Assembly (NCBI GenBank): GCA_946614255.1
Contig: CAMOGS010000046.1
Location: 1 to 59,876 of the forward strand
Reading direction: 5' to 3'
DNA length: 59,876 nucleotides
Origin: UBA3871 sp002392265
GTDB taxonomy: Bacteria; Bacillota; Clostridia; Peptostreptococcales; Anaerovoracaceae
The notes below the pieces were generated by a model. That model ran no database searches. It had not been told where the DNA came from and saw nothing but the letters and a program-made list of their open reading frames with translations. The position numbers and the translations under genes were made by a program. Positions 52,589 through 59,876 of this stretch are shown piece after piece (within the stretch, counting starts at the first letter, position 1; the number at the start of each line of letters is the position of its first letter).

Positions 52589-53401
52589 TTAACCGTTACT
52601 TCTCTGCCTTTTAATTATTTGCCTTTTTATAATAACATTGGTCGGCTCAGCCCAGCTGTATTCGAGCATGAACTCTCCCATATAATTATTATCGCTTTCG
52701 TAGTTGCTCTGAATCAGCTTGCAATAGTCGCAGTCAATCCTGTCGACATCCACCCAGATGCTGCCTCTGCCGGTATTTACTATGTCTTCACAGTCCACGC
52801 TCTTCAAGGTGTTCTTTAATTCCATAACAGCTTTTCTGTAAAGAGCCTTCACAGGATCTGCAAACGGTTTATCCTCCCAAAGCTTGTCAACCGCTTCTTC
52901 GAGACTGACCTGGCTGCCGTTGTGCTCTATGCAGAGCGCAAACAGCTCCTTTGATTTGGCATTCTTGAAATTGAGCGGCTTCCCCTGATAGAAAACATTG
53001 AATCTACCAAAGGTACTCACGGAAATGCCCGACTTGTTCCCACGGTAAAGGAGCTTTGCACGCGTTACGGCAAACTCGATATCGTCTTTGTTGTACGGCT
53101 TCATGATGTAGGTGGCCGCACGCAGTGCCATGGCTTCCTGAGCATACTCACCGTAGCCTGTCACATAAACGATTATTATTTCGGGATTGATTTCCTTTAA
53201 TTTTTTTCCCAGCTCCAATCCCGTCATTCCCGGCATATTTATATCCGAAATAACCAGATCTACCCTGTTTGCTTTGGCATATTCGAGTGCATCCTCAGGA
53301 AAGTCAAACTTCCCCACTATTTCGATATCCGGTATGCCCTGGCTTTCCTGCGCAAAATATTCCAATGACAGTATTTCGTCGTCAACCAATATTGTCTTCA
53401 T
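52589..53401 (-). CDS. Response regulator with winged-helix output
   Basis: About 270 residues. Receiver domain (1-115) with phospho-acceptor D53 in 'VISDINMPGMTG' and conserved 'YVTGYGEYAQEA'/'YIMKPYN'. The C-terminal part (about 130-235) has the SARP/OmpR-like Trans_reg_C fold ('VSTFGRFNVFYQGKPLNFKN', 'KALYRKAVMELKNTL'). The kinase just upstream is the likely partner, and the 11-bp repeats downstream of its stop the likely target. Start at 53401 (MKTILVDDE), eight bases from GGAG, with a small overlap with the kinase gene. Confidence 0.9.
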   Translation of the reverse strand: MKTILVDDEILSLEYFAQESQGIPDIEIVGKFDFPEDALEYAKANRVDLVISDINMPGMTGLELGKKLKEINPEIIIVYVTGYGEYAQEAMALRAATYIMKPYNKDDIEFAVTRAKLLYRGNKSGISVSTFGRFNVFYQGKPLNFKNAKSKELFALCIEHNGSQVSLEEAVDKLWEDKPFADPVKALYRKAVMELKNTLKSVDCEDIVNTGRGSIWVDVDRIDCDYCKLIQSNYESDNNYMGEFMLEYSWAEPTNVIIKRQIIKRQRSNG

Positions 53402-55220
53402 TCTCATCACTCCTGCTTTGCTCGATACGGGCCACTCCCACAGGCAGTTTTATTACTGCCGAGGTTCCTTTGCCCACTTCGCTTGTTATACTGAGGCTAC
53501 CCTTTGTCATGGTCTCTATACGGTATTTTATATTCTTTATACCTATAGATTTGCTTTCCGCTTTTTCCAAAGACGCAGCATCAAAGCCCACCCCGTTGTC
53601 CTTCACTTCAATATAATAATATTCTTTGCTGCGATAAGCCCGGATTGTTACCTGACCGCCCTCACGTTTTTTTGAGATACCGTGCTTTATGGCATTTTCC
53701 ACTAAAGGCTCCACCGAAAGCACCGGCACGCGGAAATTACTTTCGTCTATTTCATACACCACGCCTATGCGCGGAAATCTGACCTGCTCTATATCTACAT
53801 ATGCCCTGATATGATCGAGCTCATCCTTGAAAGGCGAAAGGCCAAAGTCCTCCATCGCATTCATGTTTCGACGAAGATAGAGAGAAAACTGCTGAACCAG
53901 CTTTTGCGCCTTTGGTCCGTCCTGAGTGATCAGGATATTGATTGAGTTAAGGACATTATAGATAAAGTGAGGTCTGATCTGGGACATCATCAGCTGCACC
54001 TTGCTGTCCATCAGCTGCTCTTTAATGACCTGATTTTCTTCCTTGCCTATGTAAATGTCTCTGAGTATGACAATCCATGCCGCAAAGACCTCAACAAAGG
54101 TTGAAATCGCCGTACCTGTTGCCAGGAATGTGTAATGCCCCGGTATTAAGAACGCCAGCAGATCAAAGATCTGGATAATAAGGCAAAATACCGCTATTGC
54201 CGCAACCCACGCAGGATACTTAAACAAGTCAATCCTCGGCCTGATATAAATCAGAAACCAAATAGCCGTGGCTATCAGACCCAAATGCAACAGCGCCATT
54301 ATAAATGTCAGTTCTATAGGCGTTATGGCAGCGACAGTTGATAAAACAATGATGGATGTAAATACCATAACCGTAGCTATCGCAGATGACCTGTTCGAGA
54401 ATTCGTTGTGCGGTATGAATCTAAATGCCTGTCTTGCAAACGAAATCATCACGGCACACAAAAGAGACATAATCGCATAGTAGAACCACAGCATCAAGCC
54501 GTTATTTTTAACCATTACCAACGTCTGCGAGCAGTACTGAAATTTTCCTATTGAATACAGAACAGTATAAAGTGCCAGAAGTGTGACCAGCTTTCTTCTC
54601 TCTGAGTCCTTCGAGAAAATGCATCCCGAAACAAAAATGAATACCCCGAGCAGCAAAAGTGCCACCGCACCCATATATACCGTGATATTGTCAGCATACA
54701 TCGCTGCAACTCCCGCAGAGTTGCCCCCTATGATAATATCTCCGATGTAAGTGCTGTTTATTATGTGCGGCAGGCTGTAATCAATTTTAATTACCTTCCC
54801 CGCATCAAGTACGCTGAGAGGGACAATGGCCCACGCATTCTGAGGCACGGTGAAAAGACGGGCCGAAAGCTCTTCCGGATTTGATACCGGGCGCGGCTGC
54901 CCATCTATCGTTACCTGAACCGAAGCATTTCGCAGATTTATATAAAGATTATCGCCATTATCCACATCAGCCGGGATAATATTTGCTATAGTCGCGCTTG
55001 TGCGTCCCGAACTGAGTGGAATTATATACGGCAGAGTTATCGCCTTTGAAGAGGAATCCAGATTATCGACATAACTCCATGCCACATTAAACTCAGAATC
55101 GCTCTCGTAGCGGATATTAGAGCTGTTTACGGGTGAGAGCAGCACAAAAACAAAGGCGATCAGCACGATCCCTGTGAAAACCAAGAAGCATTTCTGTGCC
55201 AAGTTATAATCCTTTAACAT
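53382..55220 (-). CDS. Sensor histidine kinase (LytS/YesM type)
   Basis: 612 residues. An N-terminal helix (about 10-28) and an extracellular beta domain (about 35-180) precede seven hydrophobic segments (about 180-395). The kinase part starts with 'SQIRPHFIYNVLN' (phospho-histidine H418), the PF06580 His_kinase motif, then a HATPase domain with 'VEPLVENAIKHGI' and 'DNGVGFD'. A 7TM sensor with external module suggests it reads an envelope or small-molecule signal. It starts two bases after the trmB stop and overlaps the response regulator gene. Confidence 0.92.
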   Translation of the reverse strand: MLKDYNLAQKCFLVFTGIVLIAFVFVLLSPVNSSNIRYESDSEFNVAWSYVDNLDSSSKAITLPYIIPLSSGRTSATIANIIPADVDNGDNLYINLRNASVQVTIDGQPRPVSNPEELSARLFTVPQNAWAIVPLSVLDAGKVIKIDYSLPHIINSTYIGDIIIGGNSAGVAAMYADNITVYMGAVALLLLGVFIFVSGCIFSKDSERRKLVTLLALYTVLYSIGKFQYCSQTLVMVKNNGLMLWFYYAIMSLLCAVMISFARQAFRFIPHNEFSNRSSAIATVMVFTSIIVLSTVAAITPIELTFIMALLHLGLIATAIWFLIYIRPRIDLFKYPAWVAAIAVFCLIIQIFDLLAFLIPGHYTFLATGTAISTFVEVFAAWIVILRDIYIGKEENQVIKEQLMDSKVQLMMSQIRPHFIYNVLNSINILITQDGPKAQKLVQQFSLYLRRNMNAMEDFGLSPFKDELDHIRAYVDIEQVRFPRIGVVYEIDESNFRVPVLSVEPLVENAIKHGISKKREGGQVTIRAYRSKEYYYIEVKDNGVGFDAASLEKAESKSIGIKNIKYRIETMTKGSLSITSEVGKGTSAVIKLPVGVARIEQSRSDENEDNIG

Positions 55221-55222
55221 TT

Positions 55223-55870
55223 CTACCGTCCACGTACCTTTACATAATTTATGTTCTTTCCCATACCGCGGAATTTGTCTTCATATTCTGTCGTAATTTC
55301 CTTTGCGGAAAAAGTACTCTCTGCACTGTGCAGGTCGTAAGTCTTTTCAACCGTCAAAAGCTCTGCCGCAGCAATTTCTTCAAGTGTGAAATCAAAAAGT
55401 GCATCGTTATCTGTCTTTATTTCTATACATCCTCCGTTTTGTAGAACCCTGACATAATTTTCGAGTCTGCCTCTGTAGGTCAGCCTCCGCTTGTTATGTC
55501 TGGCCTTTGGCCACGGATCCGAAAAATTCAGGAAAATGCCTGAAAGCTCCCCCGGAGTAAAATAATCCTCCATATCCTGCACGAAATCACAAATGAAAAT
55601 CAGATTATCCGTTCCCAACGCCTCTGCCTTTTCGAGCGCCCGCAGGAGAACTACGGACTGTCCCTCTATTCCTATGTAATTTCTGCCCGGATTGTTCTCC
55701 GCGCATGCTGAAATAAACTGCCCTTTTCCACATCCAATCTCTAAAAAGATGGGATTATCGTTTCCGAAAACCTCGTTCCACCTGCCCCGATACTCTTTTG
55801 GATTATCTATCATGTGCGATGAAAGAGCATGCAGCTTTTCATCGAGATTCTTTACTCTGCGTTGTCTCAT
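55223..55870 (-). CDS. trmB: tRNA (guanine-N7)-methyltransferase
   Basis: About 215 residues. It makes m7G46 in tRNA using SAM. Motifs: 'IFLEIGCGKGQFI' (SAM loop), 'YIGIEGQSVVLLRAL', 'LNFSDPWPKARHNKRRL' (catalytic/binding) and a C-terminal 'STFSAKEITTEYEDKF'. The start is set at the ATG at 55870 (MRQRRVKN), overlapping the ecfT stop region; a TTG seven codons earlier has no ribosome site. The unrelated neighbours suggest a shared transcript only. Confidence 0.95.
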   Translation of the reverse strand: MRQRRVKNLDEKLHALSSHMIDNPKEYRGRWNEVFGNDNPIFLEIGCGKGQFISACAENNPGRNYIGIEGQSVVLLRALEKAEALGTDNLIFICDFVQDMEDYFTPGELSGIFLNFSDPWPKARHNKRRLTYRGRLENYVRVLQNGGCIEIKTDNDALFDFTLEEIAAAELLTVEKTYDLHSAESTFSAKEITTEYEDKFRGMGKNINYVKVRGR

Positions 55871-55880
55871 ATATTCTGAG

Positions 55881-56675
55881 TTACCTGCCAAAAATGATTA
55901 TTATCGCCGCAAAAGCCGCCTGAAACGCAAATCCTGCAAGGTCGAGCCTTGTCATCTGCATTGAGTTCATGCGCGTTCTGCCCTCACCGCCTCTGTAGCA
56001 GCGTGCTTCCATGGCCATCGCAAGGTCCTGGGCTATGCGAAACGAACTGATGAAGAGCGGCACCAGTATAGGTATCAGGTTCTTTGCGCGCTTCACGAGG
56101 CTGCCTGTTTCAAAGTCTGCGCCTCTGGCCTGCTGTGCCTTCATAATCTTGTCCGTCTCTTCGAGCAGTGTCGGTATAAATCTGAGTGCGATAGTCATCA
56201 TCATTGCTATTTCGTGCGCCGGTACGCCTATGCGTCTGAGCGGTGAAATCAGCTTTTCAATGCCGTCTGTCAGGCCTATTGGCTTTGTGGTCAGCGTCAA
56301 AAGTGATGCACCGAAAATCAGCAAAACCAGCCTACCTGCGAGAAACGACGCTGTTCTCAGGCTTTCCCGCGTAATCGTGAGAGGTCCCAAAACGGCTATC
56401 GCTTCGCCCGGAATCATAAACAGATTTAGCACAAAGGTGAACACAATGATAATAAATATCGGCTTTACACCGCGTAGGATAAACCCGAGCGGTACCTTTG
56501 AAAGCGCTATGACCGCTATCAGAGCCAGAGTCGAGATAGCGAGGCCGAAAGCGTTTTGCGCTATGAAAAGCACAATTATATATAAAATTGTCGCTATTAT
56601 TTTCGTCCTCGGATCCAGTCTGTGTATCAGAGATGTTCCCTGATAATACTGCCCCAGGGTGATATCGCGTATCAT
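55881..56675 (-). CDS. ecfT: ECF transporter transmembrane component EcfT
   Basis: 264 residues, about five to six membrane helices. T-component of a group II energy-coupling factor transporter that couples two ATPases to vitamin-binding S-components. The two coupling motifs in the C-terminal half are 'QQARGADFETG' and 'MEARCYRGG', which match the ARG pair that contacts the ATPases. No S-component gene is in the window, normal for group II systems where they are scattered. GGGAGA precedes the ATG. Confidence 0.95.
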   Translation of the reverse strand: MIRDITLGQYYQGTSLIHRLDPRTKIIATILYIIVLFIAQNAFGLAISTLALIAVIALSKVPLGFILRGVKPIFIIIVFTFVLNLFMIPGEAIAVLGPLTITRESLRTASFLAGRLVLLIFGASLLTLTTKPIGLTDGIEKLISPLRRIGVPAHEIAMMMTIALRFIPTLLEETDKIMKAQQARGADFETGSLVKRAKNLIPILVPLFISSFRIAQDLAMAMEARCYRGGEGRTRMNSMQMTRLDLAGFAFQAAFAAIIIIFGR

Positions 56676-56681
56676 TTCTTT

Positions 56682-57530
56682 TTATCTCCCGAGTACCTTT
56701 ATAATCTCGTCTGCAGCGCCCGCAACATCAAGCGGAATGCGCCCGATTGGCACGCCGCTGGCCTTTAGTCTGCGTAAAAACTCCGCAGCGGGCGGAGCCG
56801 AAAGCCCCATTTCATTCAGCTCGTCAGCCCTGCCGAAAACCTCTTCGGGAGTTCCGTCCATGACGAGCTTTCCCTTGTTTATCACGAGCACATGATCGCA
56901 CATTGCGGCCACATCGCTCATATTATGTGAAACCAGTATGGTAATATTGTGCTGTTTTTCGTGGATATCGTTAATCATACCCAGCACATCTTTGTGAGTT
57001 TTAGGGTCAAGCCCTGCTGTAGGCTCATCGAGAATCAGGACTTCAGGCCTCATTGCCACAACGCCTGCAATTGCCACTCTCCTCTTTTGCCCTCCGGAAA
57101 GCTCGAAAGGCGACTTGCCGCCAAACTCCTCCGCATCCAGCCCGACAAGCTCAAGTGCCTCCACGGTTCTGGCTCTGACCTCTTCATCGGAAAGACCCAG
57201 ATTCTTCGGACCGAATGCGACATCCATCGCCACGGTTTCTTCAAAGAGCTGATATTCGGGATACTGAAAGACGAGTCCCACCTTTCGTCTGATTTCAAGC
57301 AGATTGCTGCCCTTTTCGGTTATGTCGGTATCGCCCACAAAAATGTGTCCCGAATCGGGCTTTAGCAGGCCGTTTAAGTGCTGCAGCAGCGTCGACTTGC
57401 CACTGCCTGTATGCCCTATTATGCCTGTGAAGCTGCCATCTTCTATTGTAAAACTCACATCGTCCAGAGCCACCGATTCATCTGGCAGTCCTTTGGAATA
57501 TACGTGAGTGATATTACTGACCTTTATCAT
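56682..57530 (-). CDS. ecfA2: ECF transporter ATPase EcfA2
   Basis: 282 residues. ABC ATPase: Walker A GHTGSGKST (39-47), Q-loop 'VFQYPEYQLFEE', signature LSGGQKRR and Walker B 'VLILDEPTAGLDP'. The C-terminal extension is characteristic of ECF ATPases. Overlaps the ecfA1 stop by 17 bp, pointing to coupled synthesis of the heterodimer. The call of A2 versus A1 follows the usual gene order. Confidence 0.95.
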   Translation of the reverse strand: MIKVSNITHVYSKGLPDESVALDDVSFTIEDGSFTGIIGHTGSGKSTLLQHLNGLLKPDSGHIFVGDTDITEKGSNLLEIRRKVGLVFQYPEYQLFEETVAMDVAFGPKNLGLSDEEVRARTVEALELVGLDAEEFGGKSPFELSGGQKRRVAIAGVVAMRPEVLILDEPTAGLDPKTHKDVLGMINDIHEKQHNITILVSHNMSDVAAMCDHVLVINKGKLVMDGTPEEVFGRADELNEMGLSAPPAAEFLRRLKASGVPIGRIPLDVAGAADEIIKVLGR

Positions 57531-58383
57531 GTGTTTCTGTTCTTTTCAAAATAAAATCTGCGAGCTCGTCTTCGGTGACTATGCTCTTTGGCAAATCAAT
57601 GCCTGCGGCTCTGATGTGCTCTGCGAGCCGGACCGCAATCGGTATATCGAGGTTAATTGCTCTGAGTTCATCTGCTCTGGAGAATACCTCTTCGGGCGTA
57701 CCCTTCATGACTATATGGCCGCCATCCATTATTATTACATCATCTGCCGTTGCCGCTTCCTCCATGAAATGAGTTATCAGCACGATAGTCATGCCTCTCC
57801 TGTGGAGCTTGTGGGCAATATTCAGCACTGCGCTTCTGCCCTTTGGATCGAGCATCGCCGTCGGTTCGTCCATTATAATGCAGTCGGGGTGCATGGCCAT
57901 TGCTCCCGCTATCGCTATGCGCTGCTTTTGACCGCCCGAAAGCAGATGCGGTGCCTTTTTCCTGAACTCGTACATGCCTACATCCTTCAGTGCCTCGTCC
58001 ACTCTGTCCCTGATTTTTCCCGGAGTTATTCCCAGATTTTCAGGGCCAAAGGCCACATCATCCTCAACTATTGTCGAAACCAGCTGGTTATCGGGATTCT
58101 GGAATACCATAGCCGCGCAGCGTCTTATATCCCAGAGATACTCTTCGTTTGATGTGTCGTATCCGTCCACCCACAGCTTGCCGCCTGTCGGAAAAAGCAG
58201 TGCATTCATGTTTTTTGCAAGAGTGGATTTCCCGCTGCCGTTGCGTCCTATGATTGCCGTAAAGCTGCCTCTTTTCACTGTAAAGCTGACGGAGTCTATT
58301 GCCTTTCCGCCTGCTGCGCTCTCATCGGTAATATATTCAAATGTGAGTTCATCCGCACGGATGATATCCGATTCTTTTGGCAT
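57514..58383 (-). CDS. ecfA1: ECF transporter ATPase EcfA1
   Basis: 289 residues. Walker A GRNGSGKST (46-54), Q-loop 'VFQNPDNQLVST', signature LSGGQKQR and Walker B 'CIIMDEPTAMLDP'. First of the pair, followed by ecfA2 with overlap. It imports micronutrients together with EcfA2, EcfT and an S-component encoded elsewhere. It starts one base after the PAS gene stop. Confidence 0.95.
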   Translation of the reverse strand: MPKESDIIRADELTFEYITDESAAGGKAIDSVSFTVKRGSFTAIIGRNGSGKSTLAKNMNALLFPTGGKLWVDGYDTSNEEYLWDIRRCAAMVFQNPDNQLVSTIVEDDVAFGPENLGITPGKIRDRVDEALKDVGMYEFRKKAPHLLSGGQKQRIAIAGAMAMHPDCIIMDEPTAMLDPKGRSAVLNIAHKLHRRGMTIVLITHFMEEAATADDVIIMDGGHIVMKGTPEEVFSRADELRAINLDIPIAVRLAEHIRAAGIDLPKSIVTEDELADFILKRTETHDKGQ

Positions 58384-58384
58384 A

Positions 58385-59164
58385 CTATTTTATCTCTTCA
58401 ACGATGCAAAGATTCATATCCGGTTTCCCGGCTTCACTGTAAAGGCGGAGTACCATTGTTCTGGTAGGAACCGGTTCTCCACTCGGTTTTAAAAATCTCT
58501 TTTCTAGTTCAAAGGATTCCAGCGCACCGGCTTTGAAATCCGTTAAAAGCTTTTCATTCTTTTCTATATCGTCAGGATGTGTCAGAAATCTCCAGTCCGT
58601 ATTGAGCGCACTATATTTGCTGATACCCAGAATCTCGCAGAATTTTTTGTTTACATCCGAAGGAACGGGGCTGTCATTCACATAGATAGCCATGCCAAAC
58701 GGGGAGCATTCGAATACCGTTCTGAATGCATATCTCTGGTCCGCCATCAGAAGCGTCTGAATTTCATCGAGCTTGTTTTCAATATCGCAGCCCACGATAC
58801 CGCTGAACTTTCCGCTTTCATCGGATACGGCCGCTTTAAACTCCATAGTCAGCCCGCCGTCATCCCTTTTATACTGCTGTGCCTTCTTGTTTTCTCCAAA
58901 CAGAAATTCCCAGTCTCCCTGTCTGTAGCGAATGGCATCTGCATCTCCGAAAACCTCATAATCGAGCTTTCCTATGCAGTCCTCCGGACGCTTGTTCAGA
59001 TTTTCCGCAAAACTCTTGTTTACATACAGATATTCACCTGCGGTATTTTTGTACCAAATTTCAAACGGGAGCTTGTCGAGTATCAGTTCGAGCATAATCA
59101 GCTTTTCCTGTACACTCATTTTTGCCTTTTCCACTCTGTCTGTCTTTTCTACGATTTCTACCAT
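58385..59164 (-). CDS. Double-PAS sensory protein
   Basis: 259 residues with two PAS folds and no output domain. The first (about 25-130) has 'FEIWYKNTAGEYLYVNKSFAE' and ends 'SGIVGCDI'; the second (about 145-255) has 'FGMAIYVNDSPVPSDVNKKFCEI' and 'DWRFLTHPDDIEKN'. PAS domains bind ligands or cofactors or mediate interactions. It may work in trans with the GGDEF/HD-GYP gene immediately upstream. The ATG has AGG nine bases before it. Confidence 0.85.
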   Translation of the reverse strand: MVEIVEKTDRVEKAKMSVQEKLIMLELILDKLPFEIWYKNTAGEYLYVNKSFAENLNKRPEDCIGKLDYEVFGDADAIRYRQGDWEFLFGENKKAQQYKRDDGGLTMEFKAAVSDESGKFSGIVGCDIENKLDEIQTLLMADQRYAFRTVFECSPFGMAIYVNDSPVPSDVNKKFCEILGISKYSALNTDWRFLTHPDDIEKNEKLLTDFKAGALESFELEKRFLKPSGEPVPTRTMVLRLYSEAGKPDMNLCIVEEIK

Positions 59165-59188
59165 TTCTACTAACCTATCTTCAAATCT

Positions 59189-59876
59189 TTATAGTGCGCC
59201 TTGGAGTATCAGCTCGTTTATGAGCATCTCTGTGTATCCTGTATCAAATATTATTCCTTCTCTTTTCCTGAGTTCTTCTATTACTTCTTTTTGCTCCAGA
59301 TTTCTGCCAAAGCGCGGATTTGTAAGCGCATCATAATAATCAACCACCCTTATTATCCTGCTCTGCATGGGTATTTCTTCACCCTTTAGACCATTCGGGT
59401 AGCCCGATCCATCTATATTCTCGTGGTGATGAAGCACGTAATCAGCCAAACTACCGTAAGTGCGTGAAGCATGCAGCAGTCTGTAGCCGATTTCGGAATG
59501 CTTTCTGACGATACTCGTATCGTTGGAATTTTTATCTCCGAGGATAGGTTTTCCGGGCTCTGACCTCATTGCATTGCACGCAGCCATTCCTATATCGTGC
59601 AGCCTTGCGGATGTCACGACTTCGTATGTGAGGATGCTGTTCAGTCCCAGAACCTGTGCCATCCTCTCTGCAAAGCGCTCAACATTGTTCATATGGCTTG
59701 CTTCGAGTGGGTCGCGTCTCAGCATTGATATCATTCTGTCAACAATCTTATCACCGAGGTCTCGCGATTCGATGATTTTGTTGTTGTACATTTTTTCTTC
59801 GGCCACGAGAATTGCAGACTCGAAATCGAGCCCGTCACCCAGTCTCATCGTTACGGAGCCGAGTGCCACCGAATAA
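59189..59876 (-). CDS. GGDEF-HD-GYP cyclic-di-GMP enzyme (partial)
   Basis: The reading frame stays open to the right edge of the window, so the N-terminus is missing. The visible 228 codons start in the end of a GGDEF domain ('YSVALGSV' then 'ILVAEEKMYNNK', the A-x-x-x-MY-x-x-K signature), then an HD-GYP phosphodiesterase domain with 'HDIG' and 'HHENIDGSGYPNGLKG'. The enzyme would degrade cyclic-di-GMP and may make it too if the missing GGDEF motif is intact. Next to a PilZ operon it supports local second-messenger signalling. Confidence 0.88.
   Translation of the reverse strand, partial: YSVALGSVTMRLGDGLDFESAILVAEEKMYNNKIIESRDLGDKIVDRMISMLRRDPLEASHMNNVERFAERMAQVLGLNSILTYEVVTSARLHDIGMAACNAMRSEPGKPILGDKNSNDTSIVRKHSEIGYRLLHASRTYGSLADYVLHHHENIDGSGYPNGLKGEEIPMQSRIIRVVDYYDALTNPRFGRNLEQKEVIEELRKREGIIFDTGYTEMLINELILQGAL

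Overview
The window is a co-oriented stretch of a bacterial chromosome: every credible gene lies on the minus strand, so transcription runs from high to low coordinates. The gene set points to an anaerobic Firmicute of the class Clostridia. The evidence is a mraZ-to-ftsZ cluster with two DUF881 proteins and a small basic protein, ZapA-MutS2, ER-type SipW signal peptidases, S-layer homology domains, a group II ECF transporter and strong AGGAGG ribosome binding sites. A relative of the Mogibacterium/Anaerovoracaceae group is plausible, but this is inferred from gene order and not tested.

Layout in transcription order (right to left). (1) 59876-52589: a truncated GGDEF/HD-GYP protein, a double-PAS protein, an ECF transporter core (ecfA1, ecfA2, ecfT), trmB, then a sensor histidine kinase and a response regulator. 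(2) 52536-33083: a large accessory operon of about 19 kb. It opens with a PilZ protein, followed by three TasA/camelysin-like secreted proteins, a SipW peptidase, a membrane-anchored McrB-like AAA+ protein, a DUF2357 protein with a very long charged helix, a second SipW, two giant leucine-rich-repeat surface proteins, two more TasA-like proteins and an S-layer homology protein. (3) 33051-30850: a HAD phosphatase, an aminotransferase and tRNA-Gly(CCC). (4) 30840-28089: a 35-bp tandem repeat, then an OhrR-type operator and promoter driving glutathione peroxidase, an OhrR-like MarR regulator, trxA and trxB. (5) 28078-27651: a gene-free block of four palindromes and a GC-rich tandem repeat. (6) 27471-13189: the mra/dcw cell-division cluster with a MraZ-box promoter, mraZ-rsmH-ftsL-pbp-murF-mraY-murD-ftsW-murG-ftsQ-DUF881-DUF881-sbp-ftsZ, lacking murE, murC, murB and ftsA. 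(7) 13163-214: an rRNA/tRNA methyltransferase, pheS, pheT, zapA, mutS2, a DUF523 gene, argS, two radical SAM proteins and a TPR protein. (8) tRNA-Met with its own promoter.

The most notable region is block 2. Its genes overlap or nearly abut, so they are probably made together. They combine two ER-type signal peptidases, five or six putative fibre subunits sharing the SipW-type TYAWF leader, large LRR adhesin-like proteins and a cell-wall (SLH) protein with a cytoplasmic AAA+/DUF2357 pair that resembles McrBC but has no visible nuclease or DNA-binding domain. A PilZ protein at the head of the operon and a GGDEF/HD-GYP protein upstream suggest cyclic-di-GMP control. The promoter has four 11-bp-spaced direct repeats next to a response regulator gene, and its -10 box lies in the loop of a terminator hairpin. 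I read this as a regulated surface-fibre or matrix system in which a McrB-like motor has been taken over for envelope work. That role is inference; the gene content and motifs are seen directly.
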